From Bacillota bacterium (GTDB taxonomy: Bacteria; Bacillota; Clostridia; Lachnospirales; Lachnospiraceae), in assembly GCA_023415595.1 (NCBI GenBank), contig JAEZJW010000059.1:1-18717 (forward strand): DNA of 18,717 nucleotides. The letters are read 5' to 3'. Positions 8,422 through 16,180 of the stretch are shown in pieces. Both the position numbers and the translations under genes were made by a program. The notes beneath the pieces are model-generated. The model made no database searches, was not told the origin of the DNA, and worked only from the letters and a program-made list of their open reading frames with translations. Positions within the stretch are counted from its first letter, which is position 1. The number at the start of each line of letters is the position of its first letter.

Positions 8422-8549
8422 TATTGAATATCGTGTCAAAAGCACCTTCGGTGCTTTCGAATATAATATAGTGCTATTGCAAGCGTGCTTGCATATCAAT
8501 ATATTGTATTCGGAAGGGTGCGCAGCACCTTTTGACACATAATTCAATA
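8422..8549. repeat. 128-nt near-perfect palindrome in the chvE leader
   Basis: The outer arms 8422-8442 and 8529-8549 are complementary over 21 positions with one or two mismatches. Inside are a hairpin 8439-8446/8450-8457 (8 bp), a central stem whose arms CGAATATAATATA and TATATTGTATTCG pair with one wobble and end in GCAAGC-GT-GCTTGC, and a hairpin 8517-8521/8525-8529. The whole block almost equals its own reverse complement. It lies between the predicted chvE promoter and start codon, so it would form a large cruciform-like 5' UTR structure. A small non-autonomous mobile element is also possible. No target-site duplication is evident. Confidence 0.75.
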
Positions 8550-8560
8550 ACTACATATAC

Positions 8561-8566
8561 AATATA
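8561..8566 (-). promoter_or_regulatory. Possible extended -10 of chvE
   Basis: Minus-strand TGG-TATATT gives an extended -10 with no good -35, as expected for an activator-dependent promoter. Transcription would begin just before the 128-nt palindrome. The rest of the 310-base gap (8567-8698) is AT-rich. It contains a weak 8-bp inverted repeat (8632-8639/8652-8659), and no gene was seen. Confidence 0.4.
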
Positions 8567-8698
8567 CCACAGATCAAATAGGACTTCCTTGCAATATACC
8601 GTACATTTTTATAACAAAAAATTGGAGTAGGATTTTGTTTGATGAAGGAATAACAAAATAATGCTATTCATTTGGCAATTTTTTACTAGTATTGTGAA

Positions 8699-9745
8699 TT
8701 ACTCCTCCATCTCCGAAGGTACATTCAGATAGACCTCCTCCTTACTCTGGAAGCCACCGTCAATAATGATCTCATCTATATTCTCTTTCGTTACCGCAAT
8801 CGGCTCAAGCTTTACATAAGGCACGTCCTTGGCTCCATCAAATATTGTAGCCTTTACATCTATCTCTTCACCCTTAGCCAGCTTTACGGCATATTCCGCC
8901 GCTGCCTTAGCCAGCTTATCCACCGGTTTATATACCGTCATGGTCTGAGTTCCCTCCACGATCCTCTGGCAGGCAGCCAGCTCAGCATCCTGGCCGGTTA
9001 CGATGACCGCTCCTGCCATCCGGTTCTCAGATAAGGCGCGGACCGCTTCTGTTGCCAGATTGTCATTACCGCAGAAGACTCCATCGATCTCTTCCGTAAT
9101 CTTCAGAGCTTCATTAATTGCATCATATCCTGCCTCCGCAGTCCAGTTCACCGCATTGACCGAGTAGATCACATTCAGTTTACTGTCCTCCATGACGTCC
9201 TGAAAGCCCTGTTCTACCAACTGGACATTATTGTCCGTGGTCGGTCCGAAGATAGCGATGATATTGCCGTCATCCTCGATATGATCTGCCAGTGTCTGTG
9301 CCATCAGCCTTCCCACCTGCTCATTATCGAAGGAGATATATAGATCCGCATCGGAATTCCGCAGCAGCCTATCATAAGCAACAATGATAATGCCCGCATC
9401 CTTTGCCTTCTTCAGCACCTCACTGCAGGCTTGCGAATCAACAGCGATCACGACAATTGCATCCATTTTCTTATCAATAAAATATTCGATCTGTGAGATC
9501 TGTTTTTGTACATCTCCATTTGCATTCTGAACATTGACCTCAGCTCCAAGCTCTTCCGCCGTGAAGACAAAGACATCCCTGTCCCTTTGCCACCGCTCTA
9601 TGACAAAGGAATCAAAGGACAGTCCAATCTGGATCTTCTTCTCGGTAACATCGGCCTCGTCCGTCTGTTCCTTCTTATCACTGCAACCTGTCAGTCCCAT
9701 CATAAGAGCAAGACAGATTAACAGTACCATTCCCCTCTTTTTCAT
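8699..9745 (-). CDS. XylF-like sugar-binding lipoprotein
   Basis: A 348-residue periplasmic-binding-protein-fold lipoprotein. The signal MKKRGMVLLICLALMMG is followed by lipobox LTGC (Cys21). The mature part resembles D-xylose-binding XylF: SFDSFVIERWQRDRDVFV, QNANGDVQKQISQIEYFI, VAYDRLLRNSDADLYISFDN, GQDAELAACQRIVEGTQTMT and IIDGGFQSKEEV. The start is the ATG at 9743-9745; a longer frame upstream overlaps the regulator gene and has no signal peptide. It lies 34 bases after yesN in the same operon, not beside a permease. It may feed the ChvE-type transporter as an alternative binding protein, feed a transporter elsewhere, or take part in sensing. Xylose specificity is inferred from resemblance only. 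Confidence 0.9.
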   Translation of the reverse strand: MKKRGMVLLICLALMMGLTGCSDKKEQTDEADVTEKKIQIGLSFDSFVIERWQRDRDVFVFTAEELGAEVNVQNANGDVQKQISQIEYFIDKKMDAIVVIAVDSQACSEVLKKAKDAGIIIVAYDRLLRNSDADLYISFDNEQVGRLMAQTLADHIEDDGNIIAIFGPTTDNNVQLVEQGFQDVMEDSKLNVIYSVNAVNWTAEAGYDAINEALKITEEIDGVFCGNDNLATEAVRALSENRMAGAVIVTGQDAELAACQRIVEGTQTMTVYKPVDKLAKAAAEYAVKLAKGEEIDVKATIFDGAKDVPYVKLEPIAVTKENIDEIIIDGGFQSKEEVYLNVPSEMEE

Positions 9746-9779
9746 GCTTACACCCGTACCTTTCAAAATAATTAAAGAT

Positions 9780-11375
9780 CTAAACAAGTTTTTCCCGATA
9801 TTCTGTCGGAGTAACACCAACCTGCTTTTTAAATATCCTGCTGAAATAATTCGGGTCACTGTAACCAGTGTCAACACAGATGTTCTTAATGCTCAACTCC
9901 CTATTCTGTAAAAGCTTCTTCGCCTGCTCAATCCTGATATTTGTCAGGTATTCAATAAAGTTCTCTCCTGTCTCCTCCTTGAACAGCTTGCTGAAATAGT
10001 AGGAACTGATATCTACTGTCCTGGATACGTCCTCCAGGGAAATATCCTTATGATAATTATCTTCGATGTATGCTTTAGCCTTTTTGATAATGCCGCTGGC
10101 CTGCTCTTCCTTCTTCGTAATAACGTTCCGACAGGCCTCCGTTACTTTATCGAGAAACCATTTTCTTAACTGTTCGTAATTATTCGTCTGTATCACAGTC
10201 TGGAGATAGTCCTTGCGATACCGGAAGAAGTAGGTCATTCCACCGCTTAAGAAGGCCTTCTGCTCGGCAAACAGGATAAATTCCAGTACCTTTAGCTTGA
10301 TATCCATCTCACAGTCAGGATAGTGTTCCACCATCCAGTCAAAGAACAGATTTGCCTCGGTCTTCGTACCCTCCAGATCTCCCTTTTCTATTCGGTCAAA
10401 CAAAGCACTTTCCGTATCAATCGGATAGTCACTCTCGTATTCGCAGCCAATCGCAAGGTCCTTGACATGAGCTACCCTTCCTTTGCTGCTTCTGACTGCA
10501 TTTATCGCTTCCTTGTAAGAGTCTGCCAGCTTTTGCAGCGGTACCACAGATCCAATGCCAATTTTGAACTGGACTTCAATCCGCTTCATCAGGTCTCTGA
10601 TCAGCTGCCTTGCTTTCTCAATCAGGAGGGTACGGTCATCATATTCCAGCTGGGATTTGTCACAGGGCAGGAATGCCACAATCTTATTGACCATAATGGG
10701 ACCTACGATGCAGTGCAGTTCCTCCTTCAGACTTTCACGGACCGTAGGATAGAAGGATTGCGCCTTTACACTGATACCAACCGGATTCGTAAGTGTTCCC
10801 TCAACCAGGGAATCTCCGAATTCCAGTACCATCATCATGCCATACTCCTCCTTGATTCCTAACAGATTACAGAAGTTATCCTTCTCTCTCGTATAGTCAT
10901 CTCCGGATAACACAGCATAGATAAAATCACTCTCAATAATCGGTATGACGATCTCCAGCTTCTCGCGGATTAAGAGGTCATTGCTCCGTTTCTTACGTTC
11001 TTCTTCTATGATATCCATTGCTTTCTGCAGCACATTTGTAATGACGGATTGGTTCACAGGCTTCGTCAGATATTCCAATACCCCAAGATTAATCGCTTCC
11101 TTTGCATAATTAAACTTATCAAAGGCAGTCATAATGATAAAGATTGTGGAGGTATTCGTTTTTCTGATCTCTTTCATGGCTTCAATACCGTTGATTCCGG
11201 GCATTTGAATATCCATGATCGCGATATCAGGTTTGAATTTCTCAGCCAGTTCAATGACACTTCTGCCCGTTGTGGCATATTCAATTGTGCAGTCCCCGCC
11301 AAAATTCTTCTCGATTATGAATTTCAGAGAATCGATTACAATACCTTCGTCGTCCGCCAGCATTATTTTATACAT
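9780..11375 (-). CDS. yesN: YesN-type response regulator (REC + AraC HTH)
   Basis: A 531-residue cytoplasmic response regulator. The N-terminal receiver domain has D8/D9 (LADDE), phosphorylated D55 (IMDIQMPG), T83 (MTAF) and K105 (LTKPV). A long middle linker follows. The last ~100 residues form an AraC-type double helix-turn-helix, from SLEDVSRTVDISSYYFSKLF to YSDPNYFSRIFKKQVGVTP. The ATG at 11373-11375 is preceded by AGGAG. A 22-codon upstream extension has no ribosome binding site. It follows the kinase by 72 bases, which contain a small 6-bp hairpin at 11410-11427. It is the expected partner of the adjacent kinase and the likely activator of the chvE operon, by analogy with LytS/YesN xylose control in clostridia. 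Confidence 0.94.
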   Translation of the reverse strand: MYKIMLADDEGIVIDSLKFIIEKNFGGDCTIEYATTGRSVIELAEKFKPDIAIMDIQMPGINGIEAMKEIRKTNTSTIFIIMTAFDKFNYAKEAINLGVLEYLTKPVNQSVITNVLQKAMDIIEEERKKRSNDLLIREKLEIVIPIIESDFIYAVLSGDDYTREKDNFCNLLGIKEEYGMMMVLEFGDSLVEGTLTNPVGISVKAQSFYPTVRESLKEELHCIVGPIMVNKIVAFLPCDKSQLEYDDRTLLIEKARQLIRDLMKRIEVQFKIGIGSVVPLQKLADSYKEAINAVRSSKGRVAHVKDLAIGCEYESDYPIDTESALFDRIEKGDLEGTKTEANLFFDWMVEHYPDCEMDIKLKVLEFILFAEQKAFLSGGMTYFFRYRKDYLQTVIQTNNYEQLRKWFLDKVTEACRNVITKKEEQASGIIKKAKAYIEDNYHKDISLEDVSRTVDISSYYFSKLFKEETGENFIEYLTNIRIEQAKKLLQNRELSIKNICVDTGYSDPNYFSRIFKKQVGVTPTEYREKLV

Positions 11376-11447
11376 AGTAGTTTTACTCCTATCTTCCTCT
11401 AAATGGTGCTGCAGGGATTGGCCTGCAATCATTATCAGCATCAGAAA

Positions 11448-13031
11448 TCATAGTTTAGCGATTGGAACAGCCGAAACAATATCACTGTCGGACGGGTGTT
11501 CTTCAATAACTTCTGTTTGTCTCTCTGCTAATAGACCCGGGAGAGCTTTCTTAGGAATCCGAATGGTAACTCTGGTCCCCTGGTATCGTCCGGCACTATG
11601 GATTTCAAATACATCCTCCTTGTCATAATACAGCCTAAGACGGTTAATCACATTACCAAGTCCAATCCCGTTTGAATCCTTTGTGATATGGGCCTCTCTG
11701 GCATCTGCCTGTCCATGGATGGCTTTCATGACTCTGTCTATCGTGTTCTGGTCCATGCCGGCTCCGTTATCCGATATGATGATATTGATGATATCCTCCT
11801 CCTGGGTTACAGCTAGTCGGATTTCCCCTTCATAATCGATGTCCCTGATCCCATAGTTGACTGCGTTCTCAACTACCGGCTGCAATATCATACTGGGTAC
11901 GCGTACATCCAGGACCTCTTCATCAATCTCCTTATTAAAATGGATGCTGCCGGAAAAACGGACATTCAGGATATAGATGTAACTATCCACCAGCTTAATT
12001 TCATCCCGTATCGTTGAATCCTGATCAAAGCTCTTCATGTTAAAGCGAAAGAAATCCGCCATATTCTCAATGAACAGCGTGGTCTTATCAGCCCCCTCCA
12101 TCATGGCAAGCTGAGCTCCCGCATTCAGTGTATTAAACAGGAAATGAGGATTAATCTGAGCCTGCAGATATTTCAGCTGTGCATCCTTCAGATGGTTGGT
12201 CATCATCAGTTCCTTTTCCTTCATACGGCTTTCCAGCTCCATGCTTTCCTTCGTCTTGATAATATACTGATGAATGCTGACCGTCATGGTATTGAAGGCT
12301 TTCGTCACGATTTCCACCTCGTCAGAGGAATCCACATGAACCAGATCCACTTCAAAGTTACCGGCTGCTACTTCATTGGCTGCTTCCGTCAGCTTCATCA
12401 GCGGACCGGTAATGCTCCTCGTTACAATTACAATCAGCACCACATTGAACACCATAATGACCAGGAGTACAGAGGTAGAGACTACCTCGAGATAGCTTAA
12501 GGACATCCGAAGGAGTTCATAATTACTGGAGTTATATTTAAACTGCTCGTTATTCAGGCTGCTGATATAGGTACTGATATAATCGAACATATTGGTAGCT
12601 TCTTCATTCTTAACCTTATATTTTTCAATATTACGGCCTCTCTTAGCATCTACAGCCTGATCCAGAAGGTCGAGATAGGTTTCTGACATGTTCTTGATAT
12701 TCTTCTGCATGATCAGCATATCATTACCGGCGATATCACCCTTCAGTCCGTCAATCAGACTGCGGTAATCCTGTTCGCTGCGGTAATAGTTTTCCAGGGC
12801 ATCCGTGCTTTTCGTATTCAGATACTCATATACATAACCGTGAAGCATAGTAATGGAATCCAAAAGCTCATTTAAGCCCACATTACTAACATAGACCTTA
12901 TCAATTGTATTGATGGATTTATTGATATTAAAATACATGAACATATTGACAAAGAATACTACGCCTGTAGTAAAGGCAAAAACTATGACCAACCGTAAAC
13001 GGATAGATCCCTTCCTGATTTTCTTTCCCAT
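11448..13031 (-). CDS. lytS: LytS/YesM-type sensor histidine kinase
   Basis: A 527-residue membrane kinase. TM1 spans about residues 13-33 and TM2 about 184-204. Between them is a ~150-residue extracellular helical domain, followed by HAMP (~205-258) and the His_kinase domain, where H296 in AQINPHFLFNTLN is the phosphorylation site. The HATPase domain has an N box at QPVVENAVNYG, G1 DNGAGM and G2 NGIGLGNV. The ATG at 13029-13031 lies behind AGAGG; a GTG two codons upstream overlaps that site and is less likely. It starts 40 bases after the binding-protein sensor gene. Order and type match the clostridial XylFII-LytS-YesN system, in which a periplasmic xylose-binding protein docks on the kinase's outer domain. 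Confidence 0.93.
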   Translation of the reverse strand: MGKKIRKGSIRLRLVIVFAFTTGVVFFVNMFMYFNINKSINTIDKVYVSNVGLNELLDSITMLHGYVYEYLNTKSTDALENYYRSEQDYRSLIDGLKGDIAGNDMLIMQKNIKNMSETYLDLLDQAVDAKRGRNIEKYKVKNEEATNMFDYISTYISSLNNEQFKYNSSNYELLRMSLSYLEVVSTSVLLVIMVFNVVLIVIVTRSITGPLMKLTEAANEVAAGNFEVDLVHVDSSDEVEIVTKAFNTMTVSIHQYIIKTKESMELESRMKEKELMMTNHLKDAQLKYLQAQINPHFLFNTLNAGAQLAMMEGADKTTLFIENMADFFRFNMKSFDQDSTIRDEIKLVDSYIYILNVRFSGSIHFNKEIDEEVLDVRVPSMILQPVVENAVNYGIRDIDYEGEIRLAVTQEEDIINIIISDNGAGMDQNTIDRVMKAIHGQADAREAHITKDSNGIGLGNVINRLRLYYDKEDVFEIHSAGRYQGTRVTIRIPKKALPGLLAERQTEVIEEHPSDSDIVSAVPIAKL

Positions 13032-13071
13032 AAGCACCTCTTAAGTTTCAATGCATTGTACGCCTCAAAAG

Positions 13072-14112
13072 CTATTGTTGTTTATCCTCATCCTGCATCT
13101 TAGTTTCCATATAATACTTTACGTTACCGCTGTTAATGACACTGATGTCTACAGAGAAATAGTCACTCACCTGTCCTGAAATCCGGAATTCAGTTAAAGC
13201 CTCCACGCAATATGCTCCCATCTGTTTGGCATCAATCGTCATGGTGGAATGGATGTTATTCATCTCGATTGCCCTTAAAATCAGGTCAGAATCATAAAAT
13301 CCGATGATTGTAATATCATTTAGTTTATTATAATCCACCAGAGTCTGATAAGCAGTTACCGTGTCTATCTCAGGCAGGCAGACCAACACCTCAGGAGGAT
13401 TCTCGGACATGATAATATCACGGATATCTTCTTCCGAGCTGAAGGTACTCTGCGTATTCACGGTAGCCGTTTCGAGTTCGGCTCCGGTACCTGCAACAAT
13501 TTCAGAAATATTGGAGTAGATCGTGCTTTGATTGGTATCCTTACTATCCGAATTTAGTAATACAGTAACCTTCTTTCTGCCTTCCTTCACGACTTCCAGC
13601 ACCTGCTTGCCATAGGTCAGCCCCTGATTATAGCTGTTAATTCCGACAAAGCTGGTACGGTTGCTCTCCGGAGCATCCTTAAGAACTGTAATTACCGGTA
13701 TCCCGGCTGCTTCCGCTTTATTAATCAGATTTGTTATTTCTTCCGTCCCGTTGGGTTCAATGATAATCCCATCCACCTTCGAGGCAATCGCGATTTTCAT
13801 CAGATCATCGAGTTGATAGGATGCCTGAAGATTGTTTCCTATCTTTTCCACATAAATATCCTGCTCTACTCCTTGATTTAGCGCCCCCTGATAAATATCC
13901 TCCCAGAAGGGAGCATCCGACTCTTCTGAGATAATCGCATAATGATATTGGTATTTATGATAATTAACCGTATCCGCTGATGCGATACCGGCGATACGGT
14001 TCTTATAAAATGACATTCCAATTAGGATAATCACACATCCTACAGCCAGACTGCTGACCAATGCGACACTGATTACCCTGTTCTTGCTGATACCTTTTAA
14101 GAATCTCCCCAT
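13072..14112 (-). CDS. Membrane-anchored periplasmic-binding-protein sensor (XylFII-like)
   Basis: A 346-residue protein with an N-terminal hydrophobic anchor (about residues 13-33) followed by a Peripla_BP_4 sugar-binding fold. Visible parts are YAIISEESDAPFWEDIYQGA, KVDGIIIEPNG, AEAAGIPVITVLKDAP and IIGFYDSDLILRAIEMNN. Cys26 lies in the middle of the hydrophobic run and does not make a proper lipobox, so an uncleaved anchor is likelier than a lipoprotein. As first gene of the operon with a kinase and regulator, it fits the sugar-sensing subunit of a three-component system rather than a transport protein. The ATG has GAGGGGG upstream. The ligand is unknown; D-xylose is suggested only by analogy. 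Confidence 0.86.
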   Translation of the reverse strand: MGRFLKGISKNRVISVALVSSLAVGCVIILIGMSFYKNRIAGIASADTVNYHKYQYHYAIISEESDAPFWEDIYQGALNQGVEQDIYVEKIGNNLQASYQLDDLMKIAIASKVDGIIIEPNGTEEITNLINKAEAAGIPVITVLKDAPESNRTSFVGINSYNQGLTYGKQVLEVVKEGRKKVTVLLNSDSKDTNQSTIYSNISEIVAGTGAELETATVNTQSTFSSEEDIRDIIMSENPPEVLVCLPEIDTVTAYQTLVDYNKLNDITIIGFYDSDLILRAIEMNNIHSTMTIDAKQMGAYCVEALTEFRISGQVSDYFSVDISVINSGNVKYYMETKMQDEDKQQ

Positions 14113-14203
14113 TCCTGGTCCCCCTCATAAGCACCTTAGTAGATGGACTTTTCCTGCAGTTAATTGTAGTCCGGATTGATTGCTTGGACCGGACCTTATT
14201 GCA

Positions 14204-14209
14204 AGTATA
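14204..14209 (-). promoter_or_regulatory. Extended -10 promoter of the sensor operon
   Basis: Minus-strand TGG-TATACT, with a weak TGGAAA 17 bases upstream. The predicted leader of about 85 nt has a short hairpin, GTCCGG (14169-14174) with CCGGAC (14189-14194). The divergent gap 14113-14435 also has a plus-strand TATAAT at 14296-14301 without a clear -35, and a 6-bp hairpin at 14334-14348; no further gene was seen. Confidence 0.5.
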
Positions 14210-14420
14210 CCATAACTGAACTATTTTTTCCATCCTGTTTCACTGGGATTTATGTTTGGGAGTAACATCTTTCCCCCAAGCGAATATGATATTACTATAA
14301 TAATAAGCAGATCTGTCCGGCGAATGTATTCATTTCTACTTGGTAGAAGTCTATGCATTTGTCGGTTTCATCAGCGTAATGATATCTGGAATAACGATGC
14401 AATGATCTGCAAAGTTAAGG

Positions 14421-14437
14421 AAAGGAAGTACTCCTTT
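14421..14437 (+). promoter_or_regulatory. Hairpin sequestering the amidase ribosome binding site
   Basis: AAAGGA (14421-14426) pairs perfectly with TCCTTT (14432-14437) around an AGTAC loop. It covers the Shine-Dalgarno sequence and the first two bases of the TTG start codon. This would lower translation unless opened. Confidence 0.45.
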
Positions 14438-15005
14438 GGCAATTAAGATATTTATAGATCAGGGCCATAACCCTACCGGCTACCACAATACCGGAGCAGT
14501 AGGCAACGGTTTGAACGAAGAAAACATCACATATCAGGTAGGAGTATACCTTGCTAATCTGCTGGACGCCGATCCAAGGTTTGAGGTCCGCCTATCCAGG
14601 CCGACTCCGACTACTGTCTTAGGTACTACGAATGCTTCCAGTCTTAGAGAAAGAGTCCGTATGGCTAACGAATGGCCGGCAGATTACTTCATCAGTATTC
14701 ACTGTAATGCGAACCCAAATCCGGCAATCAACGGAACTGAAATTTACCTATACCAGTTCGGTACACAGGCTAATTGGATGGCACAGCAAATCATGGAAGG
14801 AATCACCCAGACTGTTGGAACCAAGAATAATGGGATCCGGCTGAATCAATCCCTGTACGTGCTCCGAAGAACTACCATGCCCTCCCTATTGATTGAATTG
14901 GGCTATCTGACGAATGCTTCTGATGCACAGAAATTAAGGGATGATCAATATCAGTTTGCTTATGGGATCTACCTTGGAATCATGAGATACTTCGGTTTTA
15001 TGTAA
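14436..15005 (+). CDS. N-acetylmuramoyl-L-alanine amidase (Amidase_3, CwlC-like)
   Basis: A 189-residue zinc amidase that would cleave the bond between MurNAc and L-alanine in peptidoglycan. Zinc and catalytic residues are present: H11 in FIDQGHNP, E28/E29 in GLNEENIT, H89 in ISIHCNAN and E154 in LLIELGYLTN. It lacks a signal peptide and a cell-wall-binding domain. It resembles the catalytic half of Bacillus CwlC (start KIFIDxGH, GNGL-E, then SLxxR-xxAN), a mother-cell lysis enzyme, and phage endolysins of that type. No phage genes are near. The only sensible start is TTG at 14436-14438; upstream in-frame codons offer no other. Its ribosome binding site lies inside a hairpin. Sporulation versus relic endolysin cannot be settled from sequence. 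Confidence 0.9.
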   Translation: MAIKIFIDQGHNPTGYHNTGAVGNGLNEENITYQVGVYLANLLDADPRFEVRLSRPTPTTVLGTTNASSLRERVRMANEWPADYFISIHCNANPNPAINGTEIYLYQFGTQANWMAQQIMEGITQTVGTKNNGIRLNQSLYVLRRTTMPSLLIELGYLTNASDAQKLRDDQYQFAYGIYLGIMRYFGFM

Positions 15006-15073
15006 GGACGCAGACTGCCAAACCTCCTGATCAGATAGCCGCAGCTTTGCGTACTTAGTTTTCATTCATCTTC

Positions 15074-15102
15074 GGGGCGTCGCAAATCATATGTGGCGCC
15101 CT
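15074..15102 (+). terminator. Probable amidase terminator
   Basis: GGGCG-TCGCA (15075-15084) pairs with TGTGG-CGCCC (15092-15101) over ten positions with two G.T wobbles and a seven-base loop. Only a weak pyrimidine run, TCTTC, follows. Its 3' arm is shared with the outer arm of the long inverted repeat that begins at 15096. Confidence 0.45.
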
Positions 15103-15339
15103 CTTCAATTGGTGATGTTCATCACGCTTAAGATGTACTGGAATAGCGTGGGATTATAATCCACGAGAGACACGTTCTCACTCAATTACCGCACATAACG
15201 GTACATAAGGCTGTGACAGACAGGCATCTGTCACAGCCTAAGTACCGATGGCGGTAAATGGTCTCTCCATGGATCATAATCCCCACACTATTCAGTTCGA
15301 GTAATTATGCGTGATGAACATTTCAGTTCACGGGGGCGC
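15096..15339. repeat. 244-nt nested inverted repeat (long hairpin element)
   Basis: Complementary blocks occur in mirrored order. They are GCGCCC (15096-15101)/GGGCGC (15334-15339); 13 bp perfect 15115-15127/15309-15321; GAATAG-GTGGG near 15141/15282-15293; GAGAGAC (15165-15171)/GTCTCTC (15261-15267); TTACCGC (15186-15192)/GCGGTAA (15251-15257); CGGTAC (15199-15204)/GTACCG (15242-15247); and a 13-bp tip 15208-15220/15227-15239 with loop CAGGCA. GGATTATAATCC (15151-15162) is a palindrome on its own. The block could be a structured RNA, an RNase III substrate or a MITE-like insertion. No coding frame or clear target duplication was seen. Confidence 0.75.
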
Positions 15340-15501
15340 ATTGTGGCGATGATAAAGTCTGTATTTACTGATATTAAGACAATAATAAGTAGTAGAATTA
15401 AAATAGTACCTTATTTATGATTAAATTTATTGAGAAATGTTATTAGTAAGATTTATTGCTGATTTTTTCATAAGTTTTATTAATTTTATAGCTAATTCCC
15501 C

Positions 15502-15530
15502 TTTACTTCTTTGAATTTTCATGGTATAGT
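15502..15530 (+). promoter_or_regulatory. Promoter of the cold-shock gene
   Basis: TTTACT (15502-15507), a 17-base spacer, and TATAGT (15525-15530) with an extended TGG just before it. It predicts a leader of about 124 nt, the long type common for cold-shock genes. The stretch upstream (15340-15500) is AT-rich with no gene seen. Confidence 0.65.
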
Positions 15531-15561
15531 ATTAAATGTATTTTAAATGTCATGTATGAAC

Positions 15562-15619
15562 TCACATATTTTTGTAAGTCATTATAACATTAATGATTTA
15601 CAAAAATATGTGATTTTTT
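15562..15619 (+). promoter_or_regulatory. 23-bp leader hairpin with U-run (attenuator-like)
   Basis: Bases 15562-15584 pair with 15591-15613 at all 23 positions (one G.T), closing a six-base loop TAACAT. Six T follow at 15614-15619. It lies 40 bases before the cold-shock start codon and has the form of an intrinsic terminator, although the stem is AT-rich. It may act as a temperature-sensitive attenuator or end a short leader RNA. Confidence 0.65.
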
Positions 15620-15659
15620 ATGAACAAAAATGCAAAAAATTAATTAGGAGGTATCTTTC

Positions 15660-15863
15660 ATGAACAAAGGTACAGTAAAATGGTTTAACGCACAAAAGGG
15701 TTTCGGTTTCATTACTAATGATAACGGTGGCGAGGATGTATTCGTACACTTCTCCGGTATCGCTTCTAGCGGATTCAAGTCCTTAGAAGAAGGCCAGAAG
15801 GTTACATTTGATCTTGAGCGCGGTCAGCGCGGCATGCAGGCTGTTAATGTAACTTTAGCATAA
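15660..15863 (+). CDS. Cold-shock protein (CspA family)
   Basis: A 67-residue single cold-shock domain that binds single-stranded RNA and DNA and acts as an RNA chaperone. RNP1 is KGFGFI (13-18) and RNP2 VFVHF (27-31). The N-terminal MNKGTVKWFNAQKGFGFI and the C-terminal QAVNVTLA are canonical, and length is normal. AGGAGGT precedes the ATG by a suitable distance. It is monocistronic: it has its own promoter, a long leader with a 23-bp hairpin, and a strong terminator just downstream. Regulation is probably at the leader RNA level, as for other csp genes; this is inference. Confidence 0.97.
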   Translation: MNKGTVKWFNAQKGFGFITNDNGGEDVFVHFSGIASSGFKSLEEGQKVTFDLERGQRGMQAVNVTLA

Positions 15864-15873
15864 GCTGAGATAT

Positions 15874-15926
15874 AAAAACACCCGGTTATCATCAGAAGGA
15901 AACTTCCGACGATTCCGGGTGTTTTT
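15874..15926 (+). terminator. Intrinsic terminator of the cold-shock gene
   Basis: AAAAACACCCGG (15874-15885) pairs with CCGGGTGTTTTT (15915-15926), with a partly paired inner segment ending in GAAG-GAAA-CTTC. The distal arm runs into a T7 tract. Confidence 0.9.
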
Positions 15927-15968
15927 TTATGCTTCCAATTACATTTTCCAAAACAATAAGTTAGTATC

Positions 15969-15997
15969 TGGAAACTTCAACAGGCCTATGCTATAAT
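15969..15997 (+). promoter_or_regulatory. Extended -10 promoter before a short transcript
   Basis: A consensus TATAAT (15992-15997) with TGC before it and a weak TGGAAA -35 (15969-15974) at 17 bases. Transcription would start near 16004. Confidence 0.6.
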
Positions 15998-16026
15998 CAG
16001 CTTAATATTAATATTACGAAAGGAGT

Positions 16027-16062
16027 TCGGATCCATCCTTCGGGACTGATTCGAGGTTTTTT
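16027..16062 (+). terminator. Leader terminator upstream of the CD3324-family gene
   Basis: TCGGATC (16027-16033) pairs with GATTCGA (16048-16054, one wobble). An inner TCC-TTCG-GGA UUCG tetraloop and T6 at 16057-16062 complete it. With the promoter just upstream it would give a transcript of about 60 nt, either a small RNA or an attenuated leader. The AAAGGAG at 16019-16025 lies five bases from the stem. Confidence 0.6.
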
Positions 16063-16180
16063 ATGAGAAGATACGTTAAGAATGCATAGCAGAGGCTATT
16101 GCATGATATAGGTTATTTTAAATTAATACTTGTCATTTTAGCCTTTGCTCATCCGCAATATATCAATCAGGAGGAGCAAA

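Noticed and set aside
9746..9877. A longer start for the XylF-like lipoprotein at 9877.
   Set aside because: It would run far into yesN and place the signal peptide internally. The ATG at 9745 begins a normal lipoprotein signal.
14436..15005. Amidase as part of a prophage lysis module.
   Set aside because: No holin, tail or integrase gene is adjacent; the enzyme stands between a sensor operon and a cold-shock gene.
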